From assembly GCA_017447815.1 (NCBI GenBank), contig JAFSMS010000019.1, forward strand, positions 62,001 to 126,000: 64,000 nt of DNA. Reading direction: 5' to 3'. Positions 1 to 7,923 of the stretch are shown here, in pieces. Both the position numbers and the translations under genes were made by a program. This stretch comes from Bacteroidales bacterium. GTDB lineage: Bacteria > Bacteroidota > Bacteroidia > Bacteroidales > UBA932. The notes under the pieces were generated by a model. It was not told the DNA's origin. It saw only the letters and a list, made by a program, of their open reading frames with translations, and did no database searches. How positions within the stretch are numbered: the first letter of the stretch is position 1; every line of letters begins with the position of its first letter.

Positions 1-483
1 AAGCCCCAGGCCGAAGAGGAGAGACCAGAACAGGATGCCGATATAATTGGCCGTACTCAGGGATGTCACCGGATTGGCGACCATGTTGGTGAGCAGGTTG
101 GAAAACACGTCCGAAAGTTCGACCGGTTTGCCGGTTTCCACCACATCTGTCAGCTGCATGGTGACCGGGAAAAGGAAACTGCCGGCTACGGCCACCAGGG
201 CGGCAGAAAGCGTGCTGACCAGATAAAGGGTGATTACCGTGCGGAATCGGGATCCAAGTCCGCCTCCCTGGGCGCTGGCGACCGAGGAGGCGACCAGTAC
301 AAATACCAGGACAGGGGCAATGGCCTTGAGGGCGCTCACGAAGAGTTTTCCGAAGATTCCGACCCAGGTCCAAGCGGGTACCAGCAGTGCCAGAGCGGCA
401 CCGATGACCAGGCCGATGAAAATACGGAGAATCAGGCTGATGGACGTCCATTTTGCCAGGAGTTTGGAAAACTGGATTTTCAT
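1..483 (-). CDS. sstT: Sodium/serine-threonine symporter SstT, N-terminal part (cut by window edge)
   Basis: This is the first 161 codons of a gene that runs off the left edge, starting at ATG 483 on the minus strand. The translation begins MKIQFSKLLAKWTS and continues with segments resembling the N-terminus of E. coli SstT, including LFVSALKAIAPVLVF and NYIGILFWSLLFGLGL. SstT belongs to the dicarboxylate/amino acid:cation symporter family and takes up serine and threonine with sodium across the inner membrane. Several hydrophobic segments are visible. The gene lies 16 bp downstream of the CoA-transferase on the same strand, so the two are probably co-transcribed. The C-terminal transport core is outside the window. 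Family assignment is strong; substrate is inferred from similarity. Confidence 0.85.
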   Translation of the reverse strand, partial: MKIQFSKLLAKWTSISLILRIFIGLVIGAALALLVPAWTWVGIFGKLFVSALKAIAPVLVFVLVASSVASAQGGGLGSRFRTVITLYLVSTLSAALVAVAGSFLFPVTMQLTDVVETGKPVELSDVFSNLLTNMVANPVTSLSTANYIGILFWSLLFGLGL

Positions 484-499
484 AGGACAATGATTTGAT

Positions 500-1771
500 T
501 TATCGGTGGAATCGCTGGAAGGCGGCACGCTCCAGCGCCTCCCGGTCTTCGGGATGGGCGATGGAAATCAGGAGGCGTGCGCGTTCCTGCAGGGATTTTC
601 CATACAGGTTGACGGCTCCGTATTCCGTGACCACCCACTGGATATCGGCCCGGGGGGTGACTACGCCGGCGCCGCTCTGGAGCATGGGAACAATCTTGGG
701 ATGGCCCTTGGCGGTGCGGGAGGCCAGGGCGATGATGGCCTTGCCGCCCGGGGACAGTTTGGCTCCGCGGACAAAATCGAGTTGGCCGCCGGTGCCGGAA
801 TAGATGCGCGTACCGATGGAATCGGCACAAACCTGGCCGGTCAGGTCGATTTCGATGGCCGAATTGATGGATACCATGCCGGGATTCAGCGCAATCGCGC
901 GGGGGTCGTTGGTATAGGCGATGTCCCGCATCTGCACGGCGGGATTGCGGTCAATGAAGCGGTACACCTCCCCGGAGCCCAGCAGGAAGGACGCCACCAC
1001 CTTGCCCTTGTCGATGGCCTTGCAGGAGCCGTCGATGACGCCGCTCCGGATCAGGGCCAGGGCCCCGTCGGAGAACATTTCCGTGTGCAGGCCCAGATGC
1101 CTGTGGTCCTTCAGGCCGGCGCAGATGGCATTGGGCATGGAGCCGATTCCCATTTGCAGGCAGGCGCCGTCCGGAATGAGTTCGGCGCAGCGTCGGCCAA
1201 TCTCCATGTCCACCCCGGAAGGGCTGGCATAGGTGCTGGTGATGAGCGGGCGCTCGTCCCGGGCCAGGGCGGTGAAACGCTCCAGGGGAATGAGGTCTCC
1301 GTAAGCGAACGGCACCTGCGGGTTCACCACGGCGATGCGCTCCCGGGCCACTTCCAGCGCGGCCGGCGAGCAATCTACCGACGTTCCCAGCGAGACCCGG
1401 CCGTCCACCGGTTCGGATACCTGCACCATGGCCACGTCGCACGGAAGCGCCCCCGTGCGGTACATCAACTGGGATTCGAAAAGGTTGGCAGGGATATAGT
1501 CGGCCACGCCCTCCTGCACGGAAGGGCGGAGGTTGGGCCCCACGAAAAAGCCCTGGTCCCAGAAGGCGCTCCTATGCTCCGGAGAGCCGTAAGGGGCGGG
1601 ACCTTCGGTGTGGAAATGGTGGAAATGTACGTCGGCGAGTTCCCCGGCGCGCTCGCACAGGGCTTCGATAAGGATCTGCGGGACGCTGGCGATGCTGGAG
1701 AGGTGGACATGGTCTCCGCTCCGCACCCGCTGCACGGCTTCCCGGGCGCTGATGTAAGGTAAATGCTGCAT
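500..1771 (-). CDS. Acetyl-CoA hydrolase/transferase family protein (4-hydroxybutyrate CoA-transferase-like)
   Basis: A 423-residue protein of the acetyl-CoA hydrolase/4-hydroxybutyrate CoA-transferase family, which moves CoA between short-chain acids through a glutamyl-CoA intermediate. The nucleotide-binding stretch LQMGIGSMPNA lies near residue 205. The catalytic glutamate sits in GLHTE (about residue 231), and the C-terminus carries the usual VVTEYG and SIAHPEDR motifs. The frame is open far upstream, but the start is placed at ATG 1771 because the family N-terminus begins there and a TATATTTG -7 element lies just upstream at 1787-1780. It is divergent from mazG and leads into sstT. The acid substrate (acetate, butyrate, succinate or hydroxybutyrate) cannot be told from sequence. 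Confidence 0.85.
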   Translation of the reverse strand: MQHLPYISAREAVQRVRSGDHVHLSSIASVPQILIEALCERAGELADVHFHHFHTEGPAPYGSPEHRSAFWDQGFFVGPNLRPSVQEGVADYIPANLFESQLMYRTGALPCDVAMVQVSEPVDGRVSLGTSVDCSPAALEVARERIAVVNPQVPFAYGDLIPLERFTALARDERPLITSTYASPSGVDMEIGRRCAELIPDGACLQMGIGSMPNAICAGLKDHRHLGLHTEMFSDGALALIRSGVIDGSCKAIDKGKVVASFLLGSGEVYRFIDRNPAVQMRDIAYTNDPRAIALNPGMVSINSAIEIDLTGQVCADSIGTRIYSGTGGQLDFVRGAKLSPGGKAIIALASRTAKGHPKIVPMLQSGAGVVTPRADIQWVVTEYGAVNLYGKSLQERARLLISIAHPEDREALERAAFQRFHR

Positions 1772-1779
1772 TTCAAAAG

Positions 1780-1787
1780 CAAATATA
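1780..1787 (-). promoter_or_regulatory. -7 element of CoA-transferase promoter
   Basis: TATATTTG on the minus strand matches the Bacteroidota -7 consensus TAnnTTTG and sits 8 bp upstream of the proposed ATG at 1771, implying a very short leader. No clear -33 TTTG is present at the usual 19-21 bp distance. Confidence 0.5.
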
Positions 1788-1800
1788 GCGATATTCTTTG

Positions 1801-1808
1801 TATATTTG
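1801..1808 (+). promoter_or_regulatory. -7 element of mazG promoter
   Basis: TATATTTG matches TAnnTTTG and lies 20 bp upstream of the mazG ATG at 1829. It is back-to-back with the CoA-transferase -7 element, so the two genes share a compact divergent promoter region. Confidence 0.55.
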
Positions 1809-1828
1809 CGTCTCCAAAAATAAATACT

Positions 1829-2608
1829 ATGCACACTCGGGAAGAAAAGCTGGCCGCATTCGGCCGTCTGCTGGACATCATGGACGCCCTCCGGGAGAAA
1901 TGTCCCTGGAACGCCGCCCAGACCATGGACTCCATCCGCCCCATGACAGAGGAGGAAGTCTATGAACTCAGCGACACCATCCTGGAAGGAGACCGGCAGG
2001 GAACGGCCAAGGAAATCGGCGACCTGCTGTACCACATGGTATTCTATGCCCGCATCGGAGAGGAAGAGGGGGCTTTTGACATTGCCGACAGCATCGGCAA
2101 GGTGTGCGACAAGATGGTGTTCCGCCATCCGCATGTATTCGGTCCCGAGGCCGGCAAGCCCACGTCGGCCAAGGAGATTGCCGACACCTGGGAACTGGTG
2201 AAGGCCAAGGAAAAGGACGGCAACAAAACCGTCATGGGCGGCATCCCCAAGGCCATGCCCGCCATTTTGAAGGCCCTTTCCATGCAGGAAAAGGCCCGCG
2301 GCTGCGGTTTTGACTGGGAAAAGAAAGAGGACGTCTGGGCCAAGGTGGCCGAGGAGTACCAGGAAGTGTCGGAAGCCTCCGAAGAGCACCGGGCCGAAGA
2401 GTTCGGAGACCTGCTCTTCGCCGTCATCAACGCCGCCCGGCTGTATGGCGTGGACCCGGAAGCCGCCCTCGGCCGCAGCTGCGAAAAGTTCCGCCGCCGC
2501 TTCAACTACGTCGAGGCCGAAACCCTCCGCAGCGGCCGCCGCCTCAGCGACATGACTCTCCCCGCCATGGACGCCCTCTGGAACGAGGCCAAGGCCAAAG
2601 GCCTGTAG
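1829..2608 (+). CDS. mazG: Nucleoside triphosphate pyrophosphohydrolase MazG
   Basis: A 259-residue protein of the usual full-length MazG size (about 263 in E. coli). MazG hydrolyses NTPs and dNTPs to monophosphates and pyrophosphate, acting in nucleotide-pool cleaning. Two MazG folds are visible. The first contains KCPWNAAQT, the metal-binding EEEVYEL and the later KEIGDLLYH. The second repeats the pattern with EEYQEVSEA and AEEFGDLLFAV. The frame is open from 1763, but the first 22 codons overlap the promoter elements and the opposite gene, so ATG 1829 (MHTREEK) is preferred. Confidence 0.93.
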   Translation: MHTREEKLAAFGRLLDIMDALREKCPWNAAQTMDSIRPMTEEEVYELSDTILEGDRQGTAKEIGDLLYHMVFYARIGEEEGAFDIADSIGKVCDKMVFRHPHVFGPEAGKPTSAKEIADTWELVKAKEKDGNKTVMGGIPKAMPAILKALSMQEKARGCGFDWEKKEDVWAKVAEEYQEVSEASEEHRAEEFGDLLFAVINAARLYGVDPEAALGRSCEKFRRRFNYVEAETLRSGRRLSDMTLPAMDALWNEAKAKGL

Positions 2609-2616
2609 CGCGCCCC

Positions 2617-2650
2617 CCGATTTTAACACACCGCCTCGACACAAAATCGG
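2617..2650. other. Inverted repeat downstream of mazG
   Basis: CCGATTTT (2617-2624) and AAAATCGG (2643-2650) form an 8 bp perfect inverted repeat with an 18 nt loop shortly after the mazG stop. It may end mazG transcription, but there is no clean T-run after the second arm. Confidence 0.3.
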
Positions 2651-2710
2651 CAGCTTTCGCACCGACGACGGCATCGGCAGCCACATCACATATATTTCAT
2701 AATAGTTTCG

Positions 2711-2718
2711 TACCTTTG
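2711..2718 (+). promoter_or_regulatory. Possible -7 element (TACCTTTG)
   Basis: TACCTTTG fits TAnnTTTG and is followed by a very short open frame at 2734. No convincing -33 element is seen. It may be a chance match or the start of a short transcript reading into the 3' side of the DUF853 gene. Confidence 0.3.
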
Positions 2719-2733
2719 CTGCAAGTACAGGAA

Positions 2734-2793
2734 ATGACCCGCCGAAACGCAATGCTTCAGCAGGCCATTCAGGAAGGGGAAAACCGTAGATAA
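2734..2793 (+). CDS. Tiny open frame, 19 codons, coding status uncertain
   Basis: An ATG 15 bp after a TACCTTTG element opens a 19-residue frame (MTRRNAMLQQAIQEGENRR) ending at 2793, 4 bp before the convergent DUF853 gene's stop. It resembles no family I recognise. It may be a real small peptide, the truncated start of a lost gene or chance. The 189 bp between mazG and the DUF853 gene otherwise hold only an inverted repeat. Confidence 0.2.
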   Translation: MTRRNAMLQQAIQEGENRR

Positions 2794-2797
2794 ACTC

Positions 2798-4423
2798 CTA
2801 CTTGATCAAATTCCCCAGAATACTGCGGGTGAGTTCTTTGGTGAGGGTGTTGGTGGCGCTGCGGGTGGCCTTGGTCACGGCTTTCTTGGTGGTGGAAGTC
2901 TTGGATGAGGACTTCTTGCCGGTGATGGCGTCGGCAGCAGCGGCGGCGGCCACGCCGGTGACGGCCGTAAGGACACTCTTCAGCACCTTGGAAGCAATGC
3001 TGTTCTTGGCCTTCTTGGCCCGCTCCTTCGCTTCCTTTTCGGCCTCCTTGGCGGCGCGGGCGGCTTCCTTGGCCTCGAGGGCAGCCTGCTTTTCGGCTTC
3101 CTCGGCGGCTTCGATCTCGGCCTTCTGGCGCTCAGCCTCCAGGGTGGCGGCGGTAATGAGTTCGTAGGCACTCTCGCGGTCGATCAGATGGTCGTAACGG
3201 CCGAACAGGCGGCTGCGCTTGATAAGTTCCGCCCGCTGGTCCTCGGTGATGGCGCCGATCTGGCTCAGCGGGAAGAGAATCTTGGCCCGCTCAACGATGG
3301 AAGGCGTGCCCTTCTCGTCCAGGAAGGAGACCAGGGCCTCGCCGGTGCCCAGTTCCAGCAGCGTATCATACGTTTTGAAGGCCGGGTTGGGACGGAAGGT
3401 GTCGGCCGCCACTTTCACGGCCTTCTGGTCCTGCGGCGAATAGGCGCGGAGGGCATGCTGCACACGGTTGCCCAACTGGCCCAGGATGTTGGACGGAATG
3501 TCCGTAGGGCTCTGGGTGATGAAATAGATGCCCACGCCCTTGGAACGGATGAGGCGGATCACCTGCTCGATCTTGTCCGTGAGGGCCTTGGAGGTGCCTT
3601 CAAAGAGCATGTGCGCCTCGTCGAAGAAGAAGACCAGTTTGGGAAGGTCCATGTCGCCCACCTCGGGCAGGGTGGCATACAGTTCCGACAGGAGCCACAG
3701 CAGGAAAGTGGAATACAGTTTGGGCTGGAGCATGAGGCGGTCGGCCGCAAGGACGTTCATGATGCCCTTGCCGCCCTCGCACTGCAGGAGGTCGTAAATG
3801 TCGAAATCGGGCTCGCCGAAGAACTTTTCGGCCCCCTGGTTCTCCAGGGCCAGCAGCGCACGCTGGATGGCGCCCACCGAGGCCGATGTCACATTGCCGT
3901 ACTTCGTGGTGTATTCCGCCGCGTTCTGCCCCACGAAATTGAGCATGGCCCGAAGGTCTTTCAGGTCAATGAGCAGCAGGCCGTTGTCGTCGGCGATGCG
4001 GAAGACGATGTTCAGGACGCCCGTCTGGGTTTCATTGAGGTCCATCAGGCGGCCCAGCATGTCCGGCCCCATGCGGGAGATGGTGCTGCGCATGGGGTGG
4101 CCCTGCTCACCGTAAACGTCGAAAAAGCGTACCGGACAAGGTTGGAACTGCGGATTCTCGATGCCGAATTCCGGCAGGCGCTTCTCGATGAAACCGGAGA
4201 GTTTTCCGGCCTGGGAGATGCCGCTGAGGTCCCCTTTCATGTCGGCCATGAAACAGGGAACGCCGGCCTGGCAGAAGGTTTCGGCCAAAACCTGCAGGGT
4301 GACGGTTTTACCGGTGCCGGTGGCACCTGCGATGAGTCCATGTCGGTTGATCATCTTTCCCACCAGGGAAAGCGGTCCGTTCTCGGAATGGGCTACATAC
4401 AGCCCGCGTTCTTTGTCCAGCAT
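2798..4423 (-). CDS. DUF853/HerA-like helicase-domain ATPase (YjgR family)
   Basis: A 541-residue P-loop ATPase of the DUF853 (YjgR) family, related to the HerA/FtsK DNA-translocase fold. The Walker A motif GATGTGKT is at residues 33-40, and the Walker B region is KLVFFFDEAHMLF near the middle. The family signature GLIAGATGTGKTVTLQVLAE at the N-terminus is intact. The last roughly 120 residues are a highly charged Ala/Lys/Glu stretch likely to be coiled coil, then a Ser/Thr-rich segment. Its cellular role is not established. It begins 1 bp after the cstA-like stop and is the last gene of the leftward run from 7819. Confidence 0.88.
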   Translation of the reverse strand: MLDKERGLYVAHSENGPLSLVGKMINRHGLIAGATGTGKTVTLQVLAETFCQAGVPCFMADMKGDLSGISQAGKLSGFIEKRLPEFGIENPQFQPCPVRFFDVYGEQGHPMRSTISRMGPDMLGRLMDLNETQTGVLNIVFRIADDNGLLLIDLKDLRAMLNFVGQNAAEYTTKYGNVTSASVGAIQRALLALENQGAEKFFGEPDFDIYDLLQCEGGKGIMNVLAADRLMLQPKLYSTFLLWLLSELYATLPEVGDMDLPKLVFFFDEAHMLFEGTSKALTDKIEQVIRLIRSKGVGIYFITQSPTDIPSNILGQLGNRVQHALRAYSPQDQKAVKVAADTFRPNPAFKTYDTLLELGTGEALVSFLDEKGTPSIVERAKILFPLSQIGAITEDQRAELIKRSRLFGRYDHLIDRESAYELITAATLEAERQKAEIEAAEEAEKQAALEAKEAARAAKEAEKEAKERAKKAKNSIASKVLKSVLTAVTGVAAAAAADAITGKKSSSKTSTTKKAVTKATRSATNTLTKELTRSILGNLIK

Positions 4424-4424
4424 A

Positions 4425-5888
4425 TTACGATTTTTTTGCGTTTTTACGATAATTCAGGAAATGGAAGCCGATAAGCGATCCCGCCACCGAAAAGGCGGCC
4501 AGCCAGGGCGTGTACTGCTGCGGCACGCCGAAGCCGATTTTGTCCACCAGGATGAAGCAGAAGCAGACAGCCGTCATGAACACGGCGGGGAAATAAGTCA
4601 CGAGGAACCACCAGCCATCCTTTTCCTTCAGGAGATAAGTGGTGGCCGTCCAGAGCATGATGGTGGCCAGGGCCTGGTTGCTCCAGCCGAAGTAGCGCCA
4701 GATCACGTTGAAACCGTTGGCATCGGAAATATTGTACCACAGCAGGAGGGCCGACAGCGCAAAGAGCGGAATGGCCAGCACAAGCCGGCTGCCGAGTTTC
4801 TTCTGAGGCAGGTGCACGAAGTCGGCGATGATGAGGCGGGCGCTGCGGAAGGCCGTATCGCCGGAGGTGATGGGGGCCGCCACGACGCCCAGAACGGCCA
4901 GGATGCCGCCCACGACGCCCAGCCAGCCCTGCGAAACCTTGGTCACCACCGCCGGGGCCGATGCCGTAATGTCCGAACCCACCTGGGCGGCGCCGCCGTC
5001 GAAGAAGAACCAGGAAGACACGGCCGCCCAGATAAGGGCCACCAGGCCTTCCGTAATCATGGCCCCGTAGAAGATGGGCCGACCCTGTTTCTCATTGCCC
5101 AGGCAACGGGCCATCATCGGGCTCTGGGTGGCATGGAAACCGGAAATGGCCCCGCAGGCGATGGTGATGAACAGGCACGGGAAGATGGGCTGGTCCTTGA
5201 GACCCGCCTTGTCCTGCCAGCCGGTCAGGCCGTCCCAGATTTCGGGCAGTTGCGGCCATTTGACAAACAGACACACCATGAGCGCCACGGCCATGAACAG
5301 CAGCGCCACGGCAAACACCGGATAAATCTTGCCGATCAGTTTGTCGATGGGCAGCAGGGTGGCGATGACATAATAAAGGAAGATAATCCCGACCCAGAGC
5401 ATGATGGACTGGGAGGTGCCGTCGCCGGCCATGTCTCCCAGAATAAGCGCAGGACTATAGACAAAGACAGTGCCCACCAGCGCCAGGAGGACAATGGAGA
5501 AAATGAGCATCACAACCTTGGTGGCCTTGCTCATATAGTCCCCCACCAGTTCGGGAACGCCTACGCCCCCGCGCCTGACGGACATCATGCCCACCATATA
5601 ATCATGCACGGCGCCGGCGAAAATACAGCCCAGGACAATCCAGAGGTAACTGGACGGGCCGAACTTGGCACCCATGATGGCGCCGAAGATGGGGCCGGTA
5701 CCCGCGATGTTCAGGAACTGCACCATGAACACCCGCCAGGAAGGCATCTGGATAAAGTCCACGCCGTCGGCTTTGGTGACGGCCGGCGTAGGACGCTTGG
5801 GATCCGGGCCGAACATCCGATCTACGAAAGCCCCGTAAAAAACATAGCCCAGAACCAGGGCGACGATGCTAAGCAGAAAAGAATACAT
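4425..5888 (-). CDS. cstA: CstA-family carbon starvation transporter
   Basis: A 487-residue polytopic inner-membrane protein of the CstA/BtsT family, which takes up pyruvate or peptides. The conserved stretch NIAGTGPIFGAIMGAKFG near residue 60 and the nearby GCIFAGAVHDY are clear, and more than ten hydrophobic segments follow. It is shorter than E. coli CstA (about 700 residues), lacking a long C-terminal part; shorter forms are common in Bacteroidota. It sits between rsmD (2 bp gap) and the DUF853 gene (1 bp gap). Substrate is inferred from family only. Confidence 0.88.
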   Translation of the reverse strand: MYSFLLSIVALVLGYVFYGAFVDRMFGPDPKRPTPAVTKADGVDFIQMPSWRVFMVQFLNIAGTGPIFGAIMGAKFGPSSYLWIVLGCIFAGAVHDYMVGMMSVRRGGVGVPELVGDYMSKATKVVMLIFSIVLLALVGTVFVYSPALILGDMAGDGTSQSIMLWVGIIFLYYVIATLLPIDKLIGKIYPVFAVALLFMAVALMVCLFVKWPQLPEIWDGLTGWQDKAGLKDQPIFPCLFITIACGAISGFHATQSPMMARCLGNEKQGRPIFYGAMITEGLVALIWAAVSSWFFFDGGAAQVGSDITASAPAVVTKVSQGWLGVVGGILAVLGVVAAPITSGDTAFRSARLIIADFVHLPQKKLGSRLVLAIPLFALSALLLWYNISDANGFNVIWRYFGWSNQALATIMLWTATTYLLKEKDGWWFLVTYFPAVFMTAVCFCFILVDKIGFGVPQQYTPWLAAFSVAGSLIGFHFLNYRKNAKKS

Positions 5889-5890
5889 GA

Positions 5891-6421
5891 CTATTCAAAA
5901 AAACTAAAATGTACGCGACCGTAGTGGCGTTCTTTTACAAAATGGGGATGGTTCACAAAGGAGTGTTCGTCTCCGTGTTCCAGGATGAAATACCGTTCCG
6001 GATGCAGGATGTCGGCGGCGAAAACAAGGTCCGGAAGGTTTTCCAGCCCTTCCAGGGCGTAAGGAGGGTCGGCAAAGACGATATCGAACTTTTCCCGGCA
6101 GATGGGAAGGAAATCGAAGACATTGTCCCGCACCATGGTCACGTTCCCGAGGCCCAGCCGGTCGGCCTCCGTCTTGATGAAAGAGGCGTTTTCGCGGGCC
6201 ATCTCCACACAATAAACCCGGGAAGCGCCCCGGGAGGCGAATTCGAAGGCGATGGAACCGGTGCCCCCGAAAAGGTCCAGGACCTTGAGGTCCTCGAACT
6301 CGTATTCGTTGTCGAGGATATTGAAAAGGCCCTCCTTGGCGAAGTCCGTGGTGGGACGCGCCTTGTAGCCCGCCGGCGGCAGGATGACTTTCCCCTTGCG
6401 TTTTCCCCCGATGATTCTCAT
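5891..6421 (-). CDS. rsmD: 16S rRNA (guanine966-N2)-methyltransferase RsmD
   Basis: A 176-residue SAM-dependent methyltransferase that modifies G966 of 16S rRNA. The N-terminal MRIIGGKRKGK and RPTTDFAKEGLFNIL are typical. The SAM-binding loop is LDLFGGTGSIAFE, and the catalytic N-methyltransferase motif is FADPPY near residue 116. Its ATG overlaps the DUF3822 stop by 4 bp (ATGA), so translation is probably coupled. The DUF3822-rsmD pair is a common Bacteroidota arrangement. Confidence 0.93.
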   Translation of the reverse strand: MRIIGGKRKGKVILPPAGYKARPTTDFAKEGLFNILDNEYEFEDLKVLDLFGGTGSIAFEFASRGASRVYCVEMARENASFIKTEADRLGLGNVTMVRDNVFDFLPICREKFDIVFADPPYALEGLENLPDLVFAADILHPERYFILEHGDEHSFVNHPHFVKERHYGRVHFSFFE

Positions 6422-7110
6422 AGTTGCACCACCCCCTTGAAGTAGCGGTACAGCGACATTTCCGCCTCCGGGTCCAGCGGCGTGCGGAAACAGACCGTGG
6501 AAACCTCCGGGTTCAGTTGCAGGCGCCTCATGCTCAGGAACAGGAAATACTGCGCCGTGGTGAAATCCGGAGCCTCGAAGACATTGGCCAGAAGAAGGCT
6601 CTTCCCCTGGGCCACCACAAGATGCAGCCAGCCATCCCTCCAGGAAGCCACGATCTTGTTGTATTCCGGAAGGGTTTGCAACTGACGCAGAAGATAATAC
6701 ATTTCCGGAAGGACCCGGACCGGCATCCCCGAAGAAGGCAGGACCGTTTGTGCGACAACCCGGGAAAGGGATTCTCCCAGGGTATTGGAAAACACCAGGA
6801 CCGAAGCCAGGGAAGGAAGGTTGACGGATTCCACGAAATCCCCCTCCTCCAGGGCGGCCACTTCCTCCAGGGCGGTACGGGCCGATCCCGGGTTGTAGAA
6901 ACTCTCCGGTACAAGGGCCACCTTGGGAGTCAGGAGCGAGACCTCCACCTGCTGATACCTGCGCTGGAATTCCGGCGTGGTGAACAGGCGTTCCGCGCCG
7001 ATCCAGGCGGAACGGGGGCCTTCCTGGTCTCCGGTACGGACCTTAAAAGAATATCCACTCAAGGAAACTTGAATGGATATTCCAGTATATGAGGGATGAG
7101 TCTGGTCCAT
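6418..7110 (-). CDS. DUF3822 family protein
   Basis: A 230-residue protein matching the DUF3822 family, found mainly in Bacteroidota and often encoded directly upstream of rsmD as here. No signal peptide is seen, so it is probably cytoplasmic. The family has been compared to the actin-like ATPase fold, but no clear phosphate-binding loops stand out, and no activity should be assumed. It starts 7 bp after the upstream gene and overlaps rsmD by 4 bp. Confidence 0.75.
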   Translation of the reverse strand: MDQTHPSYTGISIQVSLSGYSFKVRTGDQEGPRSAWIGAERLFTTPEFQRRYQQVEVSLLTPKVALVPESFYNPGSARTALEEVAALEEGDFVESVNLPSLASVLVFSNTLGESLSRVVAQTVLPSSGMPVRVLPEMYYLLRQLQTLPEYNKIVASWRDGWLHLVVAQGKSLLLANVFEAPDFTTAQYFLFLSMRRLQLNPEVSTVCFRTPLDPEAEMSLYRYFKGVVQL

Positions 7111-7117
7111 GGAAGGA

Positions 7118-7819
7118 CTATTCCCAGTTACCTGCGTTGTTGTTAGGAGCCGTTATGCTACCCACCTGCAGGCCTTCGTACTTGTTCTGGTCGCGGCGCT
7201 CGGCATCGAGGTTGATGCGAAGCTGGTTGTCCAGGCCCTTGCAGAGGGCTTTGTAAGGCATACGGGCCTCAAAGAGGGGAACCTGAACACCGGAAACGGT
7301 CTTGATGGCGGATTCCATCTCCGTGCGCATACCACCGGAGAACGGGATGAAAGCCAGGGAGTCGATGTTGAAATCCGGACGGTTGTGGAACAGGGTGTCA
7401 CGTACCGGAATCTGGGTGACGGTGGAGAACACGACCTTCTGACCGGCGGCATAGGCTTCCTTGAGTTTTTCCGTAATCTGTTCGGGTTTGAGTTTCCGGT
7501 TGGCCTTCTTGATGGCGTCCGTGTTGGCGACGGCCAGGGAGTCATCGTTGGAGCCGATCTGCATGATGATATCCATCTTGCCGGTTTCGTAGAACATCTT
7601 GAGGGAGTCCACAGTGGGGCTGAAACGACCATAGACACTCTTGAAAGCGACCTGGAGGGTGCGGATGTCTTTCAGGCGCTGGATGCCGACCTGGGAACGG
7701 GCAGCGACAGCCTTGTTGAATTCGACAGGTTTCTGGACGCTTTTCACCGTAAGCCATACGAGGAGGCAGATAACGGCTGCCAGAAGGATTTCGAGACCGA
7801 TTTTTAAACCTTTGTTCAT
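7118..7819 (-). CDS. Membrane-anchored protein of unknown function
   Basis: A 233-residue protein with one N-terminal transmembrane segment (about residues 7-25, LEILLAAVICLLVWLTV) followed by a soluble, probably periplasmic region. The part after the anchor is charged and helical in appearance, and the rest contains no motif I recognise. It heads the leftward run of five closely packed genes ending with the DUF853 ATPase. A TTG-N20-TAACTTTG promoter lies 34 bp upstream of its ATG. Its place upstream of DUF3822-rsmD is seen in other Bacteroidales, but its function is unknown. Confidence 0.7.
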   Translation of the reverse strand: MNKGLKIGLEILLAAVICLLVWLTVKSVQKPVEFNKAVAARSQVGIQRLKDIRTLQVAFKSVYGRFSPTVDSLKMFYETGKMDIIMQIGSNDDSLAVANTDAIKKANRKLKPEQITEKLKEAYAAGQKVVFSTVTQIPVRDTLFHNRPDFNIDSLAFIPFSGGMRTEMESAIKTVSGVQVPLFEARMPYKALCKGLDNQLRINLDAERRDQNKYEGLQVGSITAPNNNAGNWE

Positions 7820-7853
7820 TATTTTAGTGTTTTATAATTTTCCAAACTTCCGA

Positions 7854-7884
7854 CAAAGTTATAAAAATCATTTCTCAAAAGCAA
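7854..7884 (-). promoter_or_regulatory. Promoter of the 7819-2798 leftward operon
   Basis: On the minus strand TTG (7884-7882), a 20 bp spacer and TAACTTTG (7861-7854) fit the Bacteroidota promoter pattern. The ATG at 7819 follows after about 34 bp. Confidence 0.65.
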
Positions 7885-7894
7885 TAATCTTTTG

Positions 7895-7902
7895 TAAATT
7901 TG
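7895..7902 (+). promoter_or_regulatory. -7 element of nrnA-like operon promoter
   Basis: TAAATTTG fits TAnnTTTG. Because an earlier in-frame ATG at 7900 lies inside this element, it supports ATG 7924 as the true start of the DHH gene. It is divergent from the promoter at 7884-7854. Confidence 0.55.
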
Positions 7903-7923
7903 CCATCGCAAAACGTTTTGCCC

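Noticed and set aside
1772..2752. N-terminal extension of the CoA-transferase frame up to 2752
   Set aside because: It lies antisense to mazG, has no family similarity, and the divergent promoters at 1780-1808 fall inside it.
4161..5924. A 587-codon plus-strand open frame across the cstA-like gene
   Set aside because: Its product is His/Gly-rich and without hydrophobic pattern, while the minus strand encodes a clear CstA-family membrane protein.
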